This document shows positions 23,165 to 33,400 of a stretch of DNA of 64,000 bases, one piece after another. Numbering within the stretch: the first letter of the stretch is position 1; every line of letters starts with the position of its first letter. Where the stretch lies: the NCBI RefSeq assembly GCF_050624435.1, contig NC_134546.1, forward strand, positions 11,617,001 to 11,681,000. Reading direction: 5' to 3'. Position numbers and translations under genes: made by a program. Origin of the DNA: Tenrec ecaudatus. Lineage: Eukaryota; Chordata; Mammalia; Afrosoricida; Tenrecidae. The notes under the pieces were generated by a model. The model worked only from the letters and a program-made list of their open reading frames with translations. It did no database searches and had not been told where the DNA came from.

Positions 23165-23373
23165 CTCATTCCCATATTGTCAATTCTGACTCACGGCAAC
23201 CCGATAGGACTGGGGAGAAGTATCCCTGGGCGTTTCCCAGACTCTAACTCTACAGGAATAGGAAGCCTCATTTTTCTCATCCGCAATCCTGTGGGGCAGC
23301 TGGTGCTTTCAAACGGCTAACTTGTGGTTAGCAGCCCAACAAGTAGCTCACTACGGCCCCAGGGCTCCTTGAG
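23165..23373 (-). mobile_element. AfroSINE
   Basis: Minus copy: tcaattctgactcacggc, aacccgataggactgggg, acaggaataggaagcctcat, acttgtggttagcagccc, ending ggccccagggctcc. Confidence 0.85.
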
Positions 23374-23557
23374 GCAGGGGAGTAGAGGACAGAGTCCCCT
23401 CCTACATTACCTTTCTTCTTAAACTTTCGACTCTAACGATAGCGGCTTTGTTTTCATCTGTTCGATAGGTTGGGGTTTCATCTAAGAGACATTTGAACCA
23501 AGGATTCTGTAACTTTAGAAAGGTGTGAGAAACCATTGGCGTAATGAAAGAACAAGA

Positions 23558-23752
23558 GTTCCTAGTGATACAATGGGTAAGCTCTCCGCTGCTAACTGAG
23601 CGTCGGTGGTTCAAACCCAGCATGCAGCTCTGAAGGAGAGACCTGACAATCCACTCTTAGGAAAATTCCAGCCTGGGAGCCCTCTGGGCTGTTCCACTCT
23701 GTCATACAAGGCTGTTAGGAGTGGGACTCAACTTGACAGTACCCAGTAGTAA
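23558..23752 (+). mobile_element. AfroSINE
   Basis: Plus copy: aagagttcctagtgatacaatgg, tcggtggttcaaacccagc, gggctgttccactctgtc, aggagtgggactcaacttgac. Confidence 0.75.
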
Positions 23753-23765
23753 CAAGTAAGAGAAC

Positions 23766-24255
23766 TGTGTTAGGTTGGGTTGACTAGAGAAACCAATCCA
23801 CACATGTGTAAGGACATTCATACATGTATAAGGAAGAGTTTTATATCAAAGAGCAATTGTATATTGAGAAAACATCCCAGCCCAGTCCTGATTAAGTACA
23901 TACGTCTGATATTAGCCCCTATGTTCAACATTAGTCCATAAATTCCTCTTGAGACTCACACAGCATATGCAATGATGTCTAAGGCCGGTGGTTGAAAATC
24001 TTGTGGATCCAATAGTAGTGGAAATCTCTCCAGGGCTCTGGCTGCCATCAGTAAGGCTTCATGTGACTTGTCAACAGGAATGTGTAGCAGAGAGTGGTCA
24101 CCTCCAGGGATAAAGAGAGGAAGTTCCCAGAATCCTCGTGAGAAGGCCATGCCCACACCGAGGCATCCTCAGTCTGTGACATGATTGACAGGCTAGACTC
24201 CACTCCCTTCCCTCTTAATAGCCTCAAGTTGACAAGGGATTATGCAACTACCACA
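23766..24255 (+). mobile_element. ERVL/MLT2-like solo LTR, 490 bp, TSD agaac
   Basis: TGTGTTAGGTTGGGTTGACT ... CAACTACCACA with a perfect 5-bp duplication agaac at 23761-23765 and 24256-24260. It is longer than the 22,383 copy and likely nearer full length. Confidence 0.9.
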
Positions 24256-24539
24256 AGAACCAAGTGCAACCTGGGAGGCAGCCCGGTATTACTGAATAAT
24301 GAATAATGACTGGGGTTGGGGTGGTGGCACCTCAGAATCCAAGTTCTATAGTAGTTGATGTACATGTTGAACAGCCAGGTAGAAGGCCCAGTTTTCATAT
24401 AAATTATACCATTTTTAATGCCATTTACTCAGTAAGTACTTGTCTCATGTAATGAGGTTATAATGAGTTTATTTCTATGTCAATGATAAAGTAGTAGCAG
24501 AGAAAAGGGGGGAAGAATATGTTGAGGCCATTCTTTTCT

Positions 24540-25760
24540 GTAATGGTTGTATTAGCATTTCATCCACATGTCATACAATTCAATAAAAATCATACCAAGA
24601 AGAATTATACAATTTTCACCATATTCAACTCTAGAACATTTTCTTCTTCCTTGTAGTCATTGTTATTCATGTAGTTGTTTGTGTGTTTGTTTTTCTAATT
24701 GGGGCAAAAAATATACACACCAGAACATCCTCCAATACCACAACTTCTATATGGTTCACATAGTCTGTTAGCTCTTTGCTCTTTGGACTAATTGTTTCCC
24801 TAAGTTTCTTTCTGTTGGCTGCTAACCACAAGGTTAGCAGTTTGAACCCACCAGCTGCTCCATGGATGTGGATGAGAGAGAGGAGGCTTTCTGTTCCTAT
24901 AAAGACTTGCCATCTCGGAAACAGAGAGGGGTACTTCTACCCTGTCCTATAGGGTCGCTGTGAGGCAGAATTGACATGATGGTAATGAGTCACCTGTTTC
25001 AAAGAGCCCTATTGGTGTCTTCAGAATTCTCCAATTCTACAACTTGTCTAATTCAGGGTTATTGCTTATACTCTTCGTGTTGTATAACCATGGCTGATAC
25101 CAGAGGGCAGCCTCTTCTTCGATGGCTGTAGGGGTGAACGTTTTCAGAGCACAGTAGTTTTCCACTCAGCACTGTTTACACACACACTTGGTTTGGTAAC
25201 ATTCCCTCCTTGTCACTGCACCGCGTTCTCCCTGGGTTCTCCATTTCCGTCTATCTGTCATTCGGCCCCGGCCTGTTTCCTGAGTGTCATTTTGGGTTTC
25301 TATAGTCGACAACTCTTGAGTTCATCCCTCACAGGTATGGCTCTCCATTTCATAGCACATCTCCTTGGCTGCCAGGTGATCCAGCTTTGAAGGAGCCCAA
25401 GAACCACATGCTCGGGGGTTCTGACGATTGCTATCAGATCCGTGAGTCTGGTAGTGTTTATCATTTTGAATTTCGGTTTCCATTTTTCTCCCCTGCTGCC
25501 CAGGATCTCCTGTGGTCCAGAGCTGTTGGCAGGGAGCTGGGCAGCATCTGGTCCTTTGGGCCTCAGGCTAGTGGTGGCTGTGGTTCATACAGACTGTTAG
25601 CTCTTCGGACTAATTGTTTCCTCGAGTTTCTTATTTTCTACTTTCATCTTTTTTCCAGATGGGGGGAGATCAGTAGTTACAACATAGATGGCTGCTTGTT
25701 AGTTTTTAAGGCCCTAGTCACTTCCCACTGCAGTAGGGTGTAGAATCATGCCATGGTGAA
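24540..25760 (-). mobile_element. Older L1-type 3' UTR, with a nested AfroSINE
   Basis: Sequence such as agaattatacaattttcacc and ctagaacattttcttcttcc (also near 61.5 kb) and gatggctgcttgttagtttttaag (a relative of family A) marks a minus-strand LINE 3' UTR. The block cagtctgttagctctt..ggactaattgtttcc occurs twice, at about 24,762 and 25,590. Confidence 0.5.
24815..24995 (+). mobile_element. AfroSINE
   Basis: Plus copy inside the LINE: ggctgctaaccacaaggttag, agtttgaacccaccagctgctcc, ctttctgttcctataaagac, ccctgtcctatagggtcgctg. Confidence 0.88.
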
Positions 25761-25874
25761 CTCTGTTATGCCAGTTGAGTTAGCCATCCTCTCATTCTCA
25801 CCAGGTACTTGGATATGGCAAAGTTTTTTTATAACTTTGTCTCCTGTTTGCTTTGCTATATACCTGGATCTCTT

Positions 25875-26060
25875 TACCCTCCCATTGGCATGGAGTTGAT
25901 TCCAACTCATAGCAACTCTATAGGGTTTCTGAGACTGTAAATTATCCATAAGCTGACGGCCTCATCTTTCTCCAGCAGAGCGGCTGGTGGGTTTCAACCA
26001 GCAACCTTGTGGTTGGCAGCCCAATGCCTAGCCAACAGCGCCTCCGGGACTCCTGAATAT
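25875..26060 (-). mobile_element. AfroSINE
   Basis: Minus copy: cattggcatggagttgattcc, caactctatagggtttctgag, ctgacggcctcatctttctcc, ggctggtgggtttcaacc, cttgtggttggcagccc. Confidence 0.87.
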
Positions 26061-26334
26061 ATCTTCAGAGTACACACAAATACTTATGTTGAGATATCCT
26101 TTGACAAATCCATATATGGTCAGGAGTTTGGTCTTGTTCACCTACCTATACCTGTTCAGCTTGCAAATCTGCATATGTGTCTACTTGCAAATTGTTGTTT
26201 CTGCTATTGCAGGATTTGATACCATGATGTGACAAGCTGGGTCTTTGCCACTTGATTCCAAAGGGACAAACAGATGGAGAGGACTGCATGGTTGAAAGTG
26301 TTAACAATGATAAATAGCCACTAGTGAAGGAAGA

Positions 26335-26410
26335 GAAGCCCTGCTGGCACTGTGAGATAAGCATTGGCTGCCAACCATGAGGTCAGTGGTTCAAACCACA
26401 CATTGTCAAC
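26335..26410 (+). mobile_element. AfroSINE head fragment
   Basis: gaagccctgctggcactgtg, then ggctgccaaccatgaggtc and gtggttcaaaccacacattg. Only the tRNA-like head is present. Confidence 0.6.
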
Positions 26411-26504
26411 TCCCTGCATAGGGTTACTTACTGTTGAATGAAAAGTTTACACACTGGTTGTTGTCCTCATAGGAAACCATGGAAGTAGATTTTATTATTC
26501 CCAT

Positions 26505-26690
26505 GCTCAACCATCAAGCTCACTGCTATCCAGTCATCCCTAAAGAACAGGGTAGAATTTTCCTTTTGGGTTCCCAAGACTTTATATCTTTAAGGGAGTA
26601 GATGGCTTTCATCTTTCTCCCACGGAGCTGAGCAGCTTGTGGGTGGGAACTGAAAGCCGGGGTTAGGAGCTCAGTGTGCAGCCTAGGACA
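26505..26690 (-). mobile_element. AfroSINE
   Basis: Minus copy: gctcactgctatccagtcatc, aacagggtagaattttcc, ttaagggagtagatggctttc, then a decayed head. Confidence 0.7.
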
Positions 26691-26999
26691 CAACCATGCC
26701 TAAATCATAATACTCTTGATTAACAGGCTCAGCTTTGAAACTGGAGCCCTCGGGGTCCAAAGCCAAGGTTCTGGTTCAAATACGTGCACCCTGAAAAGGT
26801 GCAAAAGCAGCTAAGTGCTTTGGGTAAGCCATCGATGAAGTCAGAGGAGGCGCCCAAGTCCACTCTTTTTACTGTGGGTAACTTGTGCAGAAGACGGGTT
26901 GGCAGCAGGCAGTAAGGTATCAGCACAAAGTCGTGATTTAGAAGAAATGTGGATGGACCTTTATCCCAGCTCCCTTGAAAAAAGTCTCTAGGCGCTTTG

Positions 27000-27408
27000 A
27001 ACACTCCAGGTTGTGCTGAACGGCCGGGGCAGGAAGTGACTCGCCACATTCCGCGCCAGCCGCCACCGCGCGGAAGAACCGTGTGCTCAGCGCTCGGGCC
27101 CGCAGAGCCGGAGCCGGGAGCCGTGGGCGGGGCTTTAGTGCTTTTCGGTTTCTTATTGGAGCGTATCGCTGCCAGTCGCGGCCTCCCGACCCCGCCCCTC
27201 CTCCGCCCCGCCTCCACCCCTTCCGAACCGGACGTCCGAGACGCGGCGGGCGGGAGGGGCGGGGCAGCGCGGCTACTTCCGGTTGCGAGAAAAAAAGTTG
27301 GGCAGAAGGCGGGGCCACGAAAAGGGAGGAGGAGGAAGAGGAAGAGGAAAGGCCGGGCGGCTGAGGCAGTAGGTTGTGCGGCGACGGCGGCTCTCCTCCG
27401 GGTAGACG
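27000..27408 (+). promoter_or_regulatory. ACTR2: CpG-island promoter and 5' UTR of ACTR2
   Basis: From about 27,000 to 27,700 the sequence turns sharply GC- and CpG-rich and stays so through exon 1. GC boxes (GGGCGGGG or its complement) lie at 27125-27132, 27190-27198 and 27256-27264. An inverted CCAAT box (ATTGG) is at 27155-27159 and an ETS-type ACTTCCGG at 27275-27282. No TATA box is seen. This layout fits a broad housekeeping promoter with transcription starting near the ETS site, which would leave a 5' UTR of roughly 130 nt with a GGA-rich stretch and no upstream ATG. The exact start site is inferred, not seen. Confidence 0.85.
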
Positions 27409-27456
27409 ATGGACAGCCAAGGCAGGAAAGTGGTGGTGTGCGACAACGGCACTGGG
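27409..27456 (+). CDS. ACTR2: ACTR2 exon 1, coding part (residues 1-16)
   Basis: This encodes [16 protein letters not shown] and ends at GGG before the donor gtaagc. The intron falls directly after the phosphate-loop-1 motif DNGTG, in phase 0, so the first catalytic loop lies on its own very short coding exon. The following intron is 8.5 kb. Confidence 0.97.
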
Positions 27457-30400
27457 GTAAGCGCTCGGCGGCGAGGCCGCGGCTGGCCCAGCCTCGAAGG
27501 GAGGGGTGTCCGGGGACCCCCCAGTGCCGGGGCTCGCCTCTGGGCCCCGCCCGCCGGGCGAAGGGGCTCGAACCCCCGCTTCCAGCCTCCGGAGACTTAG
27601 GGAGCCAGCGGCTCGAGGCCTCGGACCCCGGAGAGCACCAGCCCTGCAGCCCCGTGTATCAGGGCGTCCGGCGAGGCCACGGATTGACCGGGACCCCACC
27701 TAATGTCCAGGCGGGGTTCGCCTCCGTGCACGCGTGGGACCAATTTGGCTAAAATGGGGGTGGGAGTACAAGGCTAGGTTTTTTTGAATCGAGATGGGCT
27801 CATTCTCAGGGTGGCCCGAGTGTAAAAAGCAGAAGACCCTGAGGCCTTTCTCTTCCTGTATGGTTGGAAGATTACTGAACAGGGAGCAGGAAACGAGTCT
27901 AAAAAAAAAAAAACCAAAAACGGAAGTGCTGTCATGCGTACCTTGGGCCTCACCCTATTAGCAGTGAGGGCTTTATCTTATTTTTGAGAGTGGGGGATAC
28001 CGATAGGCATCATTTACTTTTTGTTCTTTATGCTGGTCATTTGGCCTAGGGGCAGCTCATCAGGGACCACTGTGTACCAGAGGTGGAGTTGGGGGGAAGA
28101 AAGGAATTTCATTAATTTTTCCCCCCTTAGGTGCAGAATACATAGGTTAGCCTTCCAGATCCTAAAATGAGAATCGTTGTACCAATCTGATGAGAGCACT
28201 GATTTAGAAATTATTTGAGGGTTGTTTCTTTCAAACACCTTCCTGTGTTTTTAAAAATGTATTTTGGGTAGCAGAGTCAGTAAATGAGGAGATGAAGATG
28301 TTACTTATTTTGGATGAGTTCCATACTGGTATTTTCCCTTTGAGTTACAGTGAACTCCTACTTTTGGGAGTTTGTGACCTTTTGTGACTTTTCTCTCCTC
28401 CCCCAGGTCAGCACATTGAAACCCCAAGCCACAATGCAAGAGAAAAGATGAAGCTTGCTTCTACTCCCGTAACGATTGACAGCTTGGAGACCCACAGGGG
28501 CAGGTCTACTCTGCTTTATAGGCCCCTGTGAGTGGAAATCCACTCCAGTGCAGTGAGGTCTTGGTTTGCCGTTAATGTGACGAGCCCACTGCCATCATAT
28601 TGAGCCTATGGTGGGTGTCAGAGGCTGTAAATCTTTACGGGAGTAGAAAGCCTCATCTTTTCCCTGTGAAGCAGCTGATAGTTTTAAATGGCTGATCTTG
28701 CACGTAACAGAACCAGTACACCACCAGGGCTCCTTATTTTGACTCATAGTGACCGTCAGTTATATGACGGTTTTAAGTCTAAATCTTTGAGGAGTTTACC
28801 ATCTCATCTGCTGGGTGTGAACTGCTAATATTGTAGCGAGAGGCCGCTGTCTAACCCACAACAGCATGACACCTCATGAATGTGGTGTTTGAATAAAAAT
28901 AGACTTTACTTTGGAAAGCACTTTGACAACAAGATAGTTGAACTAGATGAAAAATTGTTGGTATTCCTATAATTCTGCCCTCCATTATATTTGTTGACAT
29001 TTTTTAGAAGCAGTCATTTTACTCACGTCATTCAAACCAATTTACAAATGGACAAGAGTGAAAAACACAAATGTCATGTAATTGGACATCCTTACAAAAT
29101 GAAATAACTTGCGCTGTTCGTAACCTGTTATCAGATTTACTGCTGACGGGTTCCATTCCAGTGCTACAGAAATTCCCAGAATAATACAAGACTGACAACG
29201 TGTCTGTCTGATTTTATATTGGGAGACAAGGGGGGGGGGGCGTGAAATAACTTCTTTTTTAAGAGGCAGCTTTGTTGCTGTGGAAACGTACCCCAGATGC
29301 ATTTGTTTATTAGTTTTAAAATGATTCCATGTAGGCGTGGATTCTTTCTTAAAGATGATCTTAAGGACACAAACTTGTATCTCATTTTGGAAGCTTTGGA
29401 GAAGTACATGGCGGTTACCTGTGAGGCTAGGGACATGGGAGTAAGAGGAAAATGAGGAAGAAGACCATGTGGTTTCTTTCTTACTATAAACGTGTGTTAC
29501 TTTTACAGTCAACACAATTCAAGGTGCTTTTTTTAAAAAATGTAGTCTGATTTCCACTACGCTCTGGCTGCCTCTTAGCAAATTTAAAATTTTGTGTGTG
29601 TCCATGTCATATGTTTTTCAAAATCTGTGCATCTATATTTTAATGGAGTTTCTTCTTTGGGGAGGTTCCAGGTAATGAACCCAGAGTTTATAGTGTACAT
29701 GTTTTTTAGTGCTCCATTAAAATGAATGTTAAGTAGGGATAATATATGTATTACTATTTTGTTAGTTCAGCTCATTTTAGAAAGTTGATTGTGTGAGGGG
29801 TCTTTGAAAAAGTTCATGGAAAAATTCTATCAATTTTTAATTCCACTTTTCCATGGACTCTTTGACCTCTCATCTAAATGTCGTGGATGAGTTTTATGTC
29901 TAATCCATAATTTAAAATCTGGTTTCTTATGGCAAAAGATCAGTTACTATGACAGATATGAGAACAATGTACTTAATTCAAGTAAAAATGTGTGTATTGG
30001 ACGTTAAGTTTTTAGTTAGCTTTAATGTATTCCGATTTTGTATAGAGATCATTGGTTTAAGATGAAAAAGCCTCTCTGATAAGACACAGGAATGCTAGGA
30101 TCGCTCATATTTCATTTTTAAAACATGTATTTTTAAATAGTGTTGCCCCAAAGTATAGTCATTTGTCCCTTACACACTTCAGGTTTTAAAATGATAGCCA
30201 GTTTGAGAAGTTGGTGTTTTTCTTCACCCTCCTGACAGACCCAGGGATTGGATGTTCTGAGAATGGGTCATTCTGGTCCCATACTGTTTCCTCTCCTCAC
30301 CAGCCCCCAACTAGGCCAGATCCTCATTAGGGGGAACTTGAGGAGGAATGCTTGAAACCCATGTGCTTCAGCCTCCCAGCTGATCAAACCTACCAGCTAC

Positions 30401-33400
30401 CGGAGGGCTGGAGGAAGTGGCCTGGCAGTCTGCGGTGCTAAGTTTAGGTACATCTGACGAGCCGGCCTCAGGAGTTTGCCCCCGGAAATCGTGTATCCTA
30501 TTAACAAACTTGGGGTTTTCATCCGTAGTGCGTGAATTCATCCATCAGGAAGACTTCCCAGTGCCCATTTTGTCCCTGGCATTGTGCTTGAGGGCTATCA
30601 AGTAGCATCTAATGCTGGAAGAATTCTATTTTCATTTATAATTCTGTCTGTAGTTGATTGTGACCTGATTTAGGAGCCCGGGTGGCAGCCTGGTTACTTA
30701 CCTGCTGGGCTGCTAAACGAAAGGTCAGCAGTTTGGAACCACCAGCTACCCCATAGGAGGAAGCTGAGGCTTTCTACTCCTGTAAAGAGTTGCCGCCTTA
30801 GAAATCCACAAGGACAGTTCTGCCTTGTCCTGCAGGGTCGCCATGAGTCAGCATTGACTCAGTGGCAGTGAGTTTGCTTTGGTTTCAGGAGTCTTGGTGG
30901 TGTAGTGGATTATGCATTGGGTCAGCAGCTTGAAGTCACCCACTGCTCCCCCAGGAGAATAATGAGGCTTTGTGCCGCCATAACAGGAGCAGTTGTGCTC
31001 TGTCCTAGGGGCCGACATAAGTCAGAATCAGCTAGGTCGTAGTGAGTGAGTATTGGCCTGGTGTATGCTAATTTATACGTTCAACTTGGGCGTGCTCAAA
31101 ATATAAGCAAACCAAACCAAACTGGTTGTTTGACAGTGTGAAAGTGTTGCCTTACGTTACTTTCCTGCAATAAAAAGAAGCTATTGTGGTGACTTAAGAT
31201 CAGGACAACCATTATGTATTTAAATTCATAAATAACAGCAGTAATAGGTGCAATTACTAAGGGAAAAGATACAAATTAAAACAAACCCAAATGGGGCTTT
31301 AAGCATCATTAAAGATTTTTTTTTTGAGTGAAGAAATGTATTTTTAGAGCAGATGTAGATGGAATTTGTCTTCATTTTTGCTTGAGAGAATATCATACTG
31401 TGTGCATGTTCTTACCATCTGATGACTCAGAGGGAGGTAAGGGAGTGTGTTTAAACCACAGTGCTGTAAAGAGGAAGCTATATATGGTAAAAACTACTGT
31501 GAAACCGGCCTTATTGCGTACAGTGAGAGAACAAAGTGGCCAAGTCTTAAAATGATTGGGTTGGGGGAGGGGGGCTCAGAGACAAAGTGATACCAAATGA
31601 GTAGTTTAGCAAAGAATGTTTTCTTTGTATCTTATCACATGGTTTAGATTTTCAAAAATACTTTTTTTTTCAAGAAAGGAAGTGTTGTTTACTATCAAGT
31701 AGTTTTATATTGCTGAGAAATAAAAAAGTGTCTTATTTGAGTAAAAAACCAGATTTGTTGTTGTTTGTAACGTCCAATAATAGTTTTTAAATATTCTTAG
31801 AGTTGTTTCTGTAGTTTCAAAGATGTCACAATGGCTTGGTGTTGTTTCATCAATTTCAGAGCAGTGGTTCTCAACCTTCCTAATGCCGCGACCCTTTAAT
31901 ACGGTTCCTTATGTGTGGTAACCCCCCACCATAACATTAGTCTCACTGCTACTTCATAACTGTCATTTTGCTATTTATGAATTGGGCAACCCCTGTGAAA
32001 GGGTCATTTGATCCTCCAGAGGGGTCTCGACCCACAGGTTGAGAACCACTGCACTAGAGGGAGGAGATAGGATCAAGATCAGCCCAAGGCTGATTCCTAG
32101 GAGACAGAGGTCAGACAGACCTTCTTACCCCACCCTTTTACCCATTCTGACACTAGCCTGTTCCCCCCCCCCCCACCTGCCTTCTAGCCCTCGGCTGGCT
32201 TTGATAATGCTTGTGATGGCCACACAGAACTCTTAGGGCATCTTCACAATTAGGGGTGTTATTAGGAATGACAGACTACAAATCAGAATCAGGACAAAGT
32301 ACAGGTCCTGGAGCTAGGAGGTTGGATACCTCAGGTCCAGAAGATCCTTTCTCTCTTTGTTCTCTTGATAGTAGCAAAAGTCCCCTTTCCACTTCCCTGC
32401 TTGACTCCCACTAAGCCCAGCAGGATGGTATAACTGACTCATCCCCTCAGTAGGGCTTCATGTATGTGGTGTGCATGGTTTCATCCACACCAGCCTTCCA
32501 TGCCCCTTAGTTGCATGGGGAAAACTGTCCAATCCCCTTGATGAGCCACAGGCGCCTAAATTCACTGAGTCTCAAGAGAGCTCAACTTTTGTCTGCTAAC
32601 TTAGGTCCTTGGCAGATGTTTTATTGCTTAAAATAGTAGGGGACACCAAAACATTCATGATAAAATGGAATTAAATGATAGAATTCTTACACCACCACCC
32701 ACCTTTTTGAAACTCCCTCATTTATTCAAGGCAAAAGTTTAAAGATACAAAGTATCCTTCTGAACAAGACAGGATGGAGAGGGGATGTCTGTTTACCCCT
32801 GGCATCTTCTTGCACCAAGCAAGACCTCCCACTTCCACTTCTGCTTTGATTTCTCCATTTATGGGCAGTGGGCATGTTGTGGAACTCGCGGCCAGTAGTG
32901 TCCTGCCCGTTATGCCCCGTCTGCTTTTTTTTATGAGAATTTGCATTCTGGTGACTGGACACTTTTGACCCACCCTGTCTCTCTATACGTGTTCATTATT
33001 TTGAGGTAAATATGATGAGAGGGTCTTCCAATAGTATTTCATTTTTATGTTTGTAATGTGTGTTAAATTATGACTCATGATGATATTGGGCTGTGTTCTT
33101 CCCATGGGCTGGGTTTGCTTTAAGGGTAAAAGAGTGATTTAGAGGAATATAATATGAGGGCTGTGTTTGTTTGTTTGAATTAGATGATCTACATTTAACC
33201 CCCTCCCTGGGGGACGAACAACAGAAAAGTGGGTGAAGGGAGACATGGGACAGTGTAAGACATAAAAAATAATTTATAAATTATCAAAGGCTCATGAGAG
33301 AGGAGGGGGGGAAAACGAGCTGATACCAAGGGCTCAAGTAGAAAGAAAATGTTTTGAGAATGATGGCAACAAATGTACAGATGTACTTGACACAATGGAT

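Noticed and set aside
26938-27752. Long ORFs of about 250 residues on both strands over the ACTR2 promoter
   Set aside because: They lie in a CpG island, where stop codons are rare. Both are Pro/Arg/Gly/Ala-rich, overlap each other and have no recognisable domain. The true ACTR2 start at 27409 uses another frame.
29042-29515. 157-residue minus-strand ORF in ACTR2 intron 1
   Set aside because: AT-rich chance ORF with no recognisable motif.
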